Below are positions 33,773 through 43,210 of a stretch of DNA of 64,000 nt, piece by piece. A program made the translations under genes and the position numbers. Origin of the DNA: Microbacterium sp. SLBN-154 (GTDB taxonomy: Bacteria; Actinomycetota; Actinomycetes; Actinomycetales; Microbacteriaceae); NCBI RefSeq assembly GCF_006715565.1, contig NZ_VFNL01000001.1:1178001-1242000 (forward strand). The letters run 5' to 3'. Position 1 is the first letter of the stretch; the number at the start of each line of letters is the position of its first letter. The notes under the pieces were generated by a model. It was not told where the DNA came from, searched no databases, and saw nothing but the letters and a program-made list of their open reading frames with translations.

Positions 33773-34164
33773 CTCCTGCGCCGCGAGGGTGCACGCGCTG
33801 CGCGCGGGGGTGCACGCGCTGCGCTCGGAAGTGCGCTCTTCCGCGCCGACGAGGGGGTCGGCGTCACCTCGTTCTGCGTGCCTGCGTTGAGGTGGCGCAC
33901 CTGGTCGGATTGGGCGCTCCGACCCGACCATGTGCGCCACCTCGGGCTGGTCGCTCCCGCAAAGGTGGCGTGAATGGTCACGTTGAGGGTCTCAGTATGG
34001 CCATATGCGCCACCTCGATCAGGGGCGCCGGGGTGGGCGGTCGAGCGCAGTCGCGAAGGTGGCGTGAATGGTCACGTTGAGTGCCTCATCGCGGCCATAT
34101 GCGCCCACTCGACCGGGGGCGGCGGCGGCGCAGCCGAAGGGTCGCGTCGCGCGCTCCGCGCGCG
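33773..34164. other. Gene-free repeat-rich gap between livK and livF
   Basis: About 390 bp with no credible coding frame. It begins with a short tandem (GGGTGCACGCGCTGCGC twice, near 33788 and 33809) and then holds three copies of the R2 palindromic repeat. It separates the convergent livK and livF. Confidence 0.65.
33889..34110. repeat. Palindromic repeat R2, three copies
   Basis: Three 55-bp units at 33889-33943, 33962-34016 and 34056-34110. The first has inverted ends GAGGTGGCGCAC and GTGCGCCACCTC. The second and third share AAGGTGGCGTGAATGGTCAC, GTTGAG and GGCCATATGCGCC and are clearly recent relatives. Each could form a hairpin. Confidence 0.8.
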
Positions 34165-34923
34165 TCAGGCGCCGAGCGTGCCGAGGTAGAGCTCGGTGAC
34201 CTTGGGGTCGTTCAGCAGTTCACGACCGGTGCCGGTGTAAGCGTCGCGCCCCTGGTCGAGGACGTACCCGCGGTCGCAGATCTGCAGACAGCGGCGCGCG
34301 TTCTGCTCCACCATGATGCAGGTCACACCGGCCTTGTTGATCTCCGAGACCCGGATGAACGCCTCGTCCTGCCGAACGGGGGAGAGGCCCGCCGACGGCT
34401 CGTCGAGGAGCAGCACCTTGGGGTTCATCATCAGCGCACGGCTCATCGCCACCATCTGACGCTCACCGCCCGAGAGCGATCCAGCGCGCTGCTTCAGCCG
34501 CTTGCCGAGCTCGGAGAAGATGCCGGTCACGAACTCCAGGCGCTCCTTGTAGGCACTCGGGCGCTGATAGAGCCCCATCTGGAGGTTCTCCTCGATGGTG
34601 AGGCTGGGGAAGACGTTGTTGGTCTGCGGGATGAAGCCCACCCCGCGTGCGACGAGCTTGTTGGCCTTCAGACCGGTGATGTCGTCGCCCTCGAGCGTGA
34701 CGGTGCCCTTCCGGATGTTCACCTGCCCGAAGATCGCCTTCAAGAGCGTGGACTTGCCCGCACCGTTGGGCCCGATGATGCCGATCAGCTCGCCCTGGTG
34801 GGCGACCAGCGAGCATCCGTTCAGGATGTTCACGCCGGGAAGGTAGCCCGCGTGGACATCGTCGACGAAGACGACGGGGGTTCCGGTGGCCGTGGCCGCG
34901 CCGGTCTCGGTGGGGGTGCTCAC
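34165..34923 (-). CDS. livF: Branched-chain amino acid ABC transporter ATP-binding protein LivF
   Basis: 252 residues; the GTG start overlaps the livG stop (GTGA). ABC ATPase motifs: Walker A IIGPNGAGKSTLLKAI near residues 48-63, Q-loop FIPQTNNVF, signature LSGGERQMVAMSRALM near 150-165, Walker B VLLLDEPSAGLSP, and H-loop replaced in context by IMVEQNARR, as is normal for LivF (E-Q pattern). It powers uptake with LivG as the second ATPase of the HMGF complex. It is the last gene of the minus-strand livHMGF operon. Confidence 0.93.
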   Translation of the reverse strand: MSTPTETGAATATGTPVVFVDDVHAGYLPGVNILNGCSLVAHQGELIGIIGPNGAGKSTLLKAIFGQVNIRKGTVTLEGDDITGLKANKLVARGVGFIPQTNNVFPSLTIEENLQMGLYQRPSAYKERLEFVTGIFSELGKRLKQRAGSLSGGERQMVAMSRALMMNPKVLLLDEPSAGLSPVRQDEAFIRVSEINKAGVTCIMVEQNARRCLQICDRGYVLDQGRDAYTGTGRELLNDPKVTELYLGTLGA

Positions 34924-35945
34924 TTGTGCTCCTCCTGCTGCTCTTCCTCGGCCAGGCCTTCGTCGACGAGCGTCTGCGCGCTGTACGACGCCGACGCCGC
35001 GGCATCCGTTCCCGCATCCGCCTCCACGACGGGGATGCGCCCGGTGACGACACCGAGATCGAGCTCCTGGTGCGCGCCGAGATAGGCGTCGATGACCGCG
35101 GGATTCTTCATGACGGATGTCGGGTCGCCTTCGGCGACGATACGTCCCTCGGCCATGACGACCACCCAGTCGGCGATGTGCCGGACCATGTGCATGTCGT
35201 GCTCGACGAAGAGCACCGTCATCCCCTCGTCCTTGAGGTCGAGGATGTGATCCAGGAGCGACTGGGTCAGCGCCGGGTTCACCCCGGCCATCGGCTCATC
35301 GAGCATGACCAGCGTCGGCTGCGTCATGAGGGCCCGGGCCATCTCGAGGAGCTTGCGCTGACCGCCCGAGAGGCTCGCGGCGAAGTCGGCCGACTTGGCG
35401 TCGAGCTTGAACTTCTTCAGCAGACCCTCGGCGCGCTGCTCGATCTCGGCGTCCTGCTTGCGCCACAGCGGCGGGAAGAGCGAGGCCCAGAACTTCTCCC
35501 CGCGCTGCCCGGTCGCGCCGAGCTTCATGTTCTCCATGACGGTGAGGAGACCGAGGGCCTTGGTCAGCTGGAAGGTGCGGACCAGTCCCATGCGCGACAC
35601 ACGATAGGCCGGGATGCCGGAGAGGTTCTTCCCCTCGAAGCTCCACGTGCCCGTGTTGGGCTTGTCGAATCCGGTCAGCAGGTTGAACAGGGTGGTCTTG
35701 CCGGCGCCGTTCGGTCCGATGAGCGCCGTGATGGCGCCCCGCGGGATCTCGAGGTGCTCGACATCGACGGCGTTGACGCCGCCGAACGAGCGCTGCACGC
35801 CGTCGGCGACGAGGATCGGGTCGACCTTCGGCACCCCGGGGCGCACGTCGCCTTTGTGGAGACCGGTGGTCTTCGCGCGCGGCGTGGGGGCGGCCATCGG
35901 GTCGACGTCGTCGACCGGCTCGTTGGAGGGCTGGTTATCGGACAA
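34920..35945 (-). CDS. livG: Branched-chain amino acid ABC transporter ATP-binding protein LivG
   Basis: 341 residues from TTG 35945, which has AAGGAG 8 nt upstream inside the end of livM. Walker A LIGPNGAGKTTLFNLLTG near residues 75-92, signature LSGGQRKLLEMARALM, Walker B LVMLDEPMAGVNP and the H-loop FVEHDMHMVRHIADWV fit LivG. It has an N-terminal polar extension of about 45 residues and a C-terminal acidic/Ala-rich extension of about 45 residues (VEADAGTDAAASAS), longer than usual LivG (about 255). The extensions look like low-complexity additions common in actinobacteria. Confidence 0.92.
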   Translation of the reverse strand: MSDNQPSNEPVDDVDPMAAPTPRAKTTGLHKGDVRPGVPKVDPILVADGVQRSFGGVNAVDVEHLEIPRGAITALIGPNGAGKTTLFNLLTGFDKPNTGTWSFEGKNLSGIPAYRVSRMGLVRTFQLTKALGLLTVMENMKLGATGQRGEKFWASLFPPLWRKQDAEIEQRAEGLLKKFKLDAKSADFAASLSGGQRKLLEMARALMTQPTLVMLDEPMAGVNPALTQSLLDHILDLKDEGMTVLFVEHDMHMVRHIADWVVVMAEGRIVAEGDPTSVMKNPAVIDAYLGAHQELDLGVVTGRIPVVEADAGTDAAASASYSAQTLVDEGLAEEEQQEEHK

Positions 35946-36915
35946 AGGTCAGCTCCTTCTTGTTGCCGAGGATGCCCTGCGGCATGAAGATCACGAGGAG
36001 CATGAGCGCGACGCCCACGATGATGAAGCGCAGCGTTCCCGCCTGGATCTGGGTCATGAAGGGAAGGATGCCCGCCGCCACCAACGCCGGGAGGACGTTG
36101 GAGAGGAACGTCTGGAGCACCCAGAAGATCAGCGATCCGAGGAGCGGGCCGAACACCGTCGCCGCACCGCCCAACAGAAGCGCCGTCCACACGAAGAACG
36201 TCAGCGAGGTCACGTACACACCGGGGCTGACCGCCGAGGGGAGGGCGTACACGATGCCGCCCGCCGCGGCGAGCACACCACCCAGGATGAGGGACTGCAT
36301 CTTGTACGCGTAGACGTTCTTGCCGAGCGCGCGCACGGCGTCTTCGTCCTCGCGGATGCCCTTGATCGTGCGGCCCCAGGGGCTGCGGGTCAGCATCCAC
36401 ACCACGAGAACGGCGAATGCGAGGGTGAGAAGCCCCATGATCCGCACCCACCACTGGGTCTCGTTGTAGGTGAAGGGTCCGAAGCCGTACGTCCCGTCGG
36501 GGATGGGGTTCGCCCCGCGGAAGCTCGCGTGATACCCGCTGAGCCCGTCGGCCGAGCCGGTGTACTCGTCGAACGCGGTGGTGAGGAAGAGCAGTCGCAC
36601 CACCTCGGCCGCCGCGATCGTGACGATTGCGAGATAGTCACCGCGCAGTCGCAGCGTCGGGATGCCGAGGATGACGGCGAAGACGGCCGATGCCACGAGG
36701 CCCAGGAGCGCGGCGAGCCACCACTCCAGTCCGAAGGTGAGCACGCCGATCGCGTAGCCGTATGCCCCGATCGCCATGAACCCGGCGATACCCATGTTGA
36801 TCAAGCCGGTGTAGCCGAAGTGCACCGCGAGACCGAGCGCCGCGAGGGCGTAGCCGATGGTCGCCGGACTCAGAATCGAGGAGGCGGTGTTGGAGAGGAT
36901 CTGCAGCCAGTCCAT
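35935..36915 (-). CDS. livM: Branched-chain amino acid ABC transporter permease LivM
   Basis: 326 residues with about nine TM helices. GLAVHFGYTGLINMGIAGFMAIGAYGYA and TLRLRGDYLAIVTIAAAEVVRLLF are the conserved LivM segments, and SPWGRTIKGIREDEDAVRALGKNVYAYK is the coupling-loop region contacting the ATPases. It forms the channel with LivH. Its stop (TAA) lies inside the start region of livG (11-bp overlap), and it begins 9 bp after livH. Confidence 0.93.
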   Translation of the reverse strand: MDWLQILSNTASSILSPATIGYALAALGLAVHFGYTGLINMGIAGFMAIGAYGYAIGVLTFGLEWWLAALLGLVASAVFAVILGIPTLRLRGDYLAIVTIAAAEVVRLLFLTTAFDEYTGSADGLSGYHASFRGANPIPDGTYGFGPFTYNETQWWVRIMGLLTLAFAVLVVWMLTRSPWGRTIKGIREDEDAVRALGKNVYAYKMQSLILGGVLAAAGGIVYALPSAVSPGVYVTSLTFFVWTALLLGGAATVFGPLLGSLIFWVLQTFLSNVLPALVAAGILPFMTQIQAGTLRFIIVGVALMLLVIFMPQGILGNKKELTFVR

Positions 36916-36924
36916 TGCCGGGCC

Positions 36925-38247
36925 CTAACCTATTCTCTCTCGCCGGCCCAGGATTCCCTGTGGTCGGAACAGCAGGATCACGATGAGGATGAACAGCGCG
37001 CTGGCGTACTTCAGGTCCGACGGGATCCACAGGCTCGAGACCTCGACGACGATACCCACGATGATCGCGCCGACGAGCGCGCCGTAGGCGGTGCCGAGGC
37101 CACCGAGGATCACGGCGGCGAACATCAGCAGCAGGATCTGCGCTCCCATGTCCCAGCGGATGCCCGGACGGTAATACGCGTACAGGATGCCGGCGAGGCC
37201 GGCCAGGGCGCCGGCGAGGATCCAGACGATGCGGACCACGAAGTCCACATCAATTCCGGATGCCGCTGCGAGCGACGGATTGTCCGAGATCGCCCGTGTC
37301 GCCTTGCCGATCCGAGAGCGGGTCAGCCACAGCGCGAAGGCGACGATGACGATGATCGAGATCGCCAGCGACGCGATGTCGATGACGCTGAGCTCGACCG
37401 TGCCGAAGAGCGGGATGCGGGGGGCGTTGGAGCCCGGGAGCTGGATGGTGCCACCGCCGATGAAGAACTGGAAGGTGTAGCGCATCGCCAGCGAGAGGCC
37501 GATCGACACGATCATGAGCTGCACGATGCCCACGCGCCTGCGCCGCAACGGTCGCCAGAGCGCCATGTCCATCACGAGCCCGAGGAGGGCGCTCAGCACC
37601 ACCGCGACCGGGAACCCGAGCCACCACGGCAGCGCCAGGCTCGCCGGCCCCACGAGGACCGCGGCCATCACCGCCCCGAAGGTCACCATCTCGCCGTGGG
37701 CGAAGTTGGAGATGCCGGTGGTGCCGTAGACGAGGGAGAGCCCGATGGCCGCGAGGGCCAGCATGAGGCCGAAGCTCAGACCCTGGATGATCCGCTGGAC
37801 GAACTGGTCGAAGAACCCGGTGACGTTTCGCTCGCCCTCGCCGATGAAGAAGTTGACCGTCGCGCGGCCACCCTGCCCCATCTCGACTTCCTTGATGTTG
37901 GGGGAGTCGTCCTCGGGGTCGACCACGGCGATGCCCTCGGGGAGCGTCTCCTCGTCGAGGGTGACGGTGTAGGTCTCACCCCGCTCGGGCACCCCGACCC
38001 GCCACTGGCCGTTCTCGTCGGTCTCGACCTCCTGCTCGCCGCCGGGCCCGTCGATGACGAGGCGCACCCCTTCGAGGGGCTCGCCGTCGAGCTGGACGTT
38101 GCCGCTGATGCGATACGGGTTCTCGGAATCCGTGGCGAAGGCGGGAACGGATGACACGAAGATGCCCATGAGCATCAGGAACAGGGCGATGATCGCGGGG
38201 ATCGCCCTGCGTCTCGTCCGCTGAGCCGCAGCGATGGTGGGACTCAC
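36925..38247 (-). CDS. livH: Branched-chain amino acid ABC transporter permease LivH with N-terminal extracytoplasmic domain
   Basis: 440 residues from GTG 38247 with GGAGG 4 nt upstream. The C-terminal 290 residues are a standard LivH permease (GLSFGLMLALAAIGLSLVYG, ISNFAHGEMVTFGA, ISDNPSLAAASGID). In front of it is a signal peptide-like segment (AIPAIIALFLMLMGIFVSSV, residues about 16-35) followed by a soluble domain (about 40-130) with NPYRISGNVQLDGEPLEGVR and TDENGQWRVGVPERGETYTV, a carboxypeptidase-regulatory/prealbumin-like beta sandwich. Normal LivH is about 290-310 residues, so this is a fusion that places a beta domain outside the cell. It may interact with LivK or the wall; that is inference. 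Confidence 0.9.
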   Translation of the reverse strand: MSPTIAAAQRTRRRAIPAIIALFLMLMGIFVSSVPAFATDSENPYRISGNVQLDGEPLEGVRLVIDGPGGEQEVETDENGQWRVGVPERGETYTVTLDEETLPEGIAVVDPEDDSPNIKEVEMGQGGRATVNFFIGEGERNVTGFFDQFVQRIIQGLSFGLMLALAAIGLSLVYGTTGISNFAHGEMVTFGAVMAAVLVGPASLALPWWLGFPVAVVLSALLGLVMDMALWRPLRRRRVGIVQLMIVSIGLSLAMRYTFQFFIGGGTIQLPGSNAPRIPLFGTVELSVIDIASLAISIIVIVAFALWLTRSRIGKATRAISDNPSLAAASGIDVDFVVRIVWILAGALAGLAGILYAYYRPGIRWDMGAQILLLMFAAVILGGLGTAYGALVGAIIVGIVVEVSSLWIPSDLKYASALFILIVILLFRPQGILGRRERIG

Positions 38248-38266
38248 AGATCCTCCAGTCCGGCGC

Positions 38267-38296
38267 CAATGCCGACATCGGGGTGCATCGGCATTG
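38267..38296 (-). promoter_or_regulatory. Leader hairpin of livH
   Basis: CAATGCCGA (38267-38275) and TCGGCATTG (38288-38296) are perfect 9-bp arms with a 12-nt loop, about 20 bp upstream of the livH start. It could be an operator or an attenuating leader. Confidence 0.45.
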
Positions 38297-38381
38297 ATGA
38301 ACGGTATGAGCGTAATGTGTCGGGCGTGTTTCACCTACGAACCGACTTGGCATTTGAAAAGAGTGCTGGTCGAGCATAAGT

Positions 38382-39955
<1,574 letters not shown>

Positions 39956-39976
39956 GCCGCGCCGCGCCCCGGCGAG

Positions 39977-40046
39977 CTGCGGAGAATTCGCGCTTCTTCG
40001 GAGCGCTTCAGGCGTTCGGGTCCGAACCGCGCGTGGATCTCCGAAG
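39977..40046. repeat. Palindromic repeat R3, copy 1
   Basis: A 70-bp unit with TTCGGAGC, TCGGGTCCGAACC, CGCG and CTCCGAAG. It shares about 70% identity with copy 2 (41001-41074), and the two flank the DUF559 gene. Internal arms TTCGGA and TCCGAA can pair. Confidence 0.6.
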
Positions 40047-40152
40047 CACGCGCGCGCCCGTCCTCTTCTGCACACGCCGGGCGTGCGTCGAGCTGTCCAC
40101 GGAATGCAACGAACCGGCGGATGGATGCCGCGAACGTGGCCACACTGCCGAT

Positions 40153-40995
40153 GTGAACCTCCTGCAGTGGCTAGCCTCCCGTGACGGCATCGCTCATCGC
40201 GCTGACATCCTCGCCGCGGGTTTCGCCCTCCCGTCGCTGCAGTCGTTCGTCCGCAGCGGCTTCGGCACTCTCATCCGCCGGGCATGGGTGGCGACATCCG
40301 ATGCCGACCCCGCTCTCGTTCTTGCGGCCCGCGCCGGCGGGCGGGTGTCATGCGTCTCGCTGGCGAACCGTCGCCAATGGTGGGTGGCTTCCCCTCCTTC
40401 CAGGGTGCACCTGCACCTCCCCCCGCATGCCGCTTCGGCCCACCTCACCGGCCCGATCGACGCGACGTTGCACTGGACGAAACCCCTGCTTCCCGCACCG
40501 CGATCGTTGTACGCCGAGGTCGAAGATGCGCTGCAGCACATCGCCGGCTGCCTTCCGAACGACGACGCTCTGGTGCTCTGGGAGTCGGCCGTGCGCGTGG
40601 AGAAGCTCGCGCCGGAGTACCTGCGCTCGCTGCCCTGGACCTCGAAGGCGGCGCGCGAACTGGCCGAGGCTGTCACGGGGCTGTCCGACTCCGGGCTCGA
40701 GACCCTGCTCGTCGTGCCGCTCCGGCGCTGGGGTGTCAATATTCGACAGCAGGTGTGGCTCGCGGGGCGGCCCGTCGACATCGTCGTGGGCGAGAAGCTC
40801 GTCATCCAGCTCGACGGGTGGCAGTTCCATTCTTCGGCCGCTCAGCGCGGGAAGGACATCGCTCACGACGCTGAGCTGCGTCTGCGGGGATACACGGTGC
40901 TGCGCTTCGGCTACGCACAGGTCGTGCACGACCGGGAGACGGTGTTCCGTGTCATCCGCCGGGCCATCGCCGCCCGCCTTCACCTCGCCGCGTGA
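40153..40995 (+). CDS. DUF559-type protein with PD-(D/E)XK-like endonuclease fold
   Basis: 280 residues from GTG 40153, after which LLQWLASRDGIAHRADILAAG looks like a small winged-helix N-terminal domain of the AbiEi-antitoxin-like kind. The C-terminal third (about 195-275) has ETLLVVPLRRWGVNIRQQVW, VDIVVGEKLVIQLDGWQFH and a terminal LRGYTVLRFGYAQVVHD, the DUF559 pattern related to very-short-patch repair endonucleases (E...D...QLDG core). The biological role of such single proteins, abundant in actinobacteria, is not established. R3 repeats lie on both sides, so it may have moved as a unit. Codon use is somewhat less extreme in GC than its neighbours. Confidence 0.72.
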   Translation: MNLLQWLASRDGIAHRADILAAGFALPSLQSFVRSGFGTLIRRAWVATSDADPALVLAARAGGRVSCVSLANRRQWWVASPPSRVHLHLPPHAASAHLTGPIDATLHWTKPLLPAPRSLYAEVEDALQHIAGCLPNDDALVLWESAVRVEKLAPEYLRSLPWTSKAARELAEAVTGLSDSGLETLLVVPLRRWGVNIRQQVWLAGRPVDIVVGEKLVIQLDGWQFHSSAAQRGKDIAHDAELRLRGYTVLRFGYAQVVHDRETVFRVIRRAIAARLHLAA

Positions 40996-41000
40996 ATGAA

Positions 41001-41074
41001 CCTTCTTCGGAGAGGGCCAGCACCTTCGGAGCCTGGACGCACTCGGCTCCGAACCTCGCGCATTCTCCCGAAGG
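41001..41074. repeat. Palindromic repeat R3, copy 2
   Basis: A 74-bp unit with outer ends CCTTCTTCGGAGA and TCTCCCGAAGG and inner TTCGGAGCC and GGCTCCGAA. It lies directly after the DUF559 gene and before a TMEM175-type gene. Confidence 0.65.
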
Positions 41075-41101
41075 TCGACCGCCCACCGCTAGCCTGGCGG
41101 G

Positions 41102-41719
41102 GTGATCAGGGGGAAGGCCCACCCGGAGGCGACGGTCGGCGCGACGCGCCTGGCCGCCTTCGCCGACGGGGTCTTCGCGATCGCGGCGACCCTGCTCGTG
41201 CTGGATCTCACGACCCACACCTTCGGCACCATCCAGAGCAACGCAGAGCTCTGGGGGGCGTTGGCCGCGATGGTGCCGCAGTTCTTCAACTTCGCCCTGA
41301 GCTTCCTGCTCCTGTGCCTGCTGTGGATGACGCACGTCGAGCAGTTCGAGTGGATCGTCCGAGTCGACGGCGTGATGATCTGGCTGAACAACGTCCGGCT
41401 CCTCTTCATCGTCGTCGTCCCCTTCGCCACCGGCCTCACCACCGAGTACTCGACGTACACGGCCGGACGCGTGCTCATGCCGATCACGTTCTTCCTGGCG
41501 ATCCTCACCAGCTGGTTGCAGTGGTCGTGGGCGGTGCGCCGCCGCGCCGACCTCATGCCGGACCTTTCCGACGGCGATGCACGTGCCTACGGTCGCGGGG
41601 CGCTCAGCGCGGTGATCATCTCGGTCGTCGTCGTCGTCGCCTCGCCGTGGATCGGGTCAGCCGCCTTCCTGCTCTTCCTCCTCGACGGGCCCCTCACGCG
41701 GCTGCTGCGGGGACGCTGA
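41102..41719 (+). CDS. TMEM175-family (DUF1211) membrane protein, putative potassium channel
   Basis: 205 residues, GTG start 6 nt after a TAGCCT box (41090-41095), a leaderless arrangement. Six hydrophobic helices are visible. The first contains RLAAFADGVFAIAATLLVLDL, the (F)SDGVFAIA signature of TMEM175/DUF1211 proteins, in which this helix lines a potassium-selective pore; FLLLCLLWMTHVEQFEWI follows as usual. Bacterial members are small tetrameric channels. The physiological role here is unknown. Confidence 0.85.
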   Translation: MIRGKAHPEATVGATRLAAFADGVFAIAATLLVLDLTTHTFGTIQSNAELWGALAAMVPQFFNFALSFLLLCLLWMTHVEQFEWIVRVDGVMIWLNNVRLLFIVVVPFATGLTTEYSTYTAGRVLMPITFFLAILTSWLQWSWAVRRRADLMPDLSDGDARAYGRGALSAVIISVVVVVASPWIGSAAFLLFLLDGPLTRLLRGR

Positions 41720-41760
41720 CCCCTTTTCGCGGTCACACGACTCGGCGTATCGTCGCTCGC

Positions 41761-42039
41761 ATGTGTCGGAACATCCACACCCTCCACAACTTCGAGCCCG
41801 CCGCCTCGTCGGACGAGGTGCACGCCGCCGCGCTGCAGTACGTGCGGAAGATCGCCGGGACGACCAAGCCCTCGAAGGCCAACCAGGAGGCCTTCGACCG
41901 GGCGGTCGCCGAGATCGCCCACGTCACGCAGCACCTGCTGGACGACCTCGTCACCACGGCGCCCCCGAAGAACCGTGAGGAAGAAGCAGCCAAGGCCCGC
42001 GCCCGCGCGGTGGCGTCGGGGCGCTATCAGGTCGCCTGA
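41761..42039 (+). CDS. DUF2277 family protein
   Basis: 92 residues from ATG 41761, preceded by TATCGT and 7 nt (leaderless pattern). The protein starts MCRNIHTLHNFEPAASSDEV and contains ALQYVRKIAGTTKPSKANQ and a His/Thr-rich helix, ending with a Lys/Arg/Ala tail; this is the DUF2277 pattern. Function unknown. It is followed 49 bp later by guaB3. Confidence 0.87.
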   Translation: MCRNIHTLHNFEPAASSDEVHAAALQYVRKIAGTTKPSKANQEAFDRAVAEIAHVTQHLLDDLVTTAPPKNREEEAAKARARAVASGRYQVA

Positions 42040-42088
42040 GAAGGACGACCCCCGCGGCCGCGTCAGACCCGGCGGGTAGGCTGGGACG

Positions 42089-43210
42089 GTGACCATGGAG
42101 ATGGAACTCGGCCGCGCCAAGCGCGCTCGCCGCGCCTACACGTTCGACGACATCGCCGTCGTGCCCTCGCGGCGGACGCGGAACCCCGAGGATGTCTCGA
42201 CGGCGTGGTCGATCGACGCGTACCAGTTCGACATCCCCGTGCTCGGTGCCCCGATGGATTCCGTCGTCAGCCCGCGCACGGCCATCATGCTCGGCCAGCT
42301 CGGCGGTCTCGGTGTCCTCGACCTCGAGGGCCTGTGGACCCGCTACGACGACCCCGAGCCGCTCCTGGCCGAGATCGCCAGCCTCCCCGACGCCGCCGCC
42401 ACCCGCCGCATGCAGGAGCTGTACACCGAGCCGATCAAGCCCGAGCTCGTGCGCGACCGGCTCGCCGAGATCCGTGCGGGCGGCGTCACCGTCGCCGGCG
42501 CCCTCACTCCCCAGCGCACGGCCGACCTCTACGAGACCGTCGTCGCAGCGGGGGTCGACCTCTTCGTCATTCGCGGCACCACCGTCTCGGCCGAGCACGT
42601 CTCGAGCGTGGCCGAGCCGCTGAACCTGAAGAAGTTCATCTACGACCTCGACGTCCCCGTCATCGTCGGCGGCGCGGCGACCTACACCGCCGCGCTCCAC
42701 CTCATGCGCACCGGTGCTGCGGGGGTGCTCGTCGGCTTCGGCGGGGGAGCGGCTTCCACCACGCGGGCGACCCTCGGCATCCACGCGCCGATGGCGACCG
42801 CGGTGGCCGACGTGGCGGGCGCGCGGCGCGATTACCTCGACGAGTCGGGCGGACGCTACGTGCACGTCATCGCCGACGGCGGTGTCGGCACCTCGGGCGA
42901 CATCGTCAAGGCCCTCGCGATGGGCGCCGATGCGGTCATGCTCGGTGTCGCGCTCGCGCGCGCGACCGATGCGCCCGGCGGCGGCTTCCACTGGGGCCCC
43001 GAGGCCCACCACGCCAAGCTCCCGCGCGGCCGCCGCGTGAAGGTCGACCAGGTCACCACGCTCGAGTCGATCCTCTACGGCCCGGCGCCCGTCGCCGACG
43101 GCACCGCGAACCTGATCGGGGCGCTGAGGAAATCCATGGCGACGACCGGCTACTCCGACCTCAAGGAGTTCCAGCGCGTGGAGGTCGTCGTCGCGCCCTA
43201 CCCGCAGTGA
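42089..43210 (+). CDS. guaB3: GuaB3-family IMP dehydrogenase-related protein
   Basis: 373 residues from GTG 42089 (ATG 42095 is an alternative); TAGGCT lies 6 nt upstream. The IMPDH/GMPR barrel is clear (AYTFDDIAVVPSRRTR, IPVLGAPMDSVVSP, IVGGAATYTAALHLMRTGAA, VIADGGVGTSGDIVKALAMG) but CBS domains are absent. The catalytic-loop sequence reads GGGAASTTRATLGI, so the position of the IMPDH cysteine is Ser (residue 223). GuaB3 proteins are widespread in actinobacteria and their activity is poorly defined; some relatives act on GMP/XMP/IMP interconversion. surf1 overlaps the stop by one base. Confidence 0.88.
   Translation: MTMEMELGRAKRARRAYTFDDIAVVPSRRTRNPEDVSTAWSIDAYQFDIPVLGAPMDSVVSPRTAIMLGQLGGLGVLDLEGLWTRYDDPEPLLAEIASLPDAAATRRMQELYTEPIKPELVRDRLAEIRAGGVTVAGALTPQRTADLYETVVAAGVDLFVIRGTTVSAEHVSSVAEPLNLKKFIYDLDVPVIVGGAATYTAALHLMRTGAAGVLVGFGGGAASTTRATLGIHAPMATAVADVAGARRDYLDESGGRYVHVIADGGVGTSGDIVKALAMGADAVMLGVALARATDAPGGGFHWGPEAHHAKLPRGRRVKVDQVTTLESILYGPAPVADGTANLIGALRKSMATTGYSDLKEFQRVEVVVAPYPQ

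Noticed and set aside
35614..38154. Long plus-strand open frame of 846 codons across the liv operon
   Set aside because: Charged low-complexity translation antisense to livM and livH, which have clear family motifs.
40033..40152. Upstream extension of the DUF559 protein
   Set aside because: The first 40 codons fall in repeat R3 and show no family resemblance; GTG 40153 gives the expected N-terminal domain.
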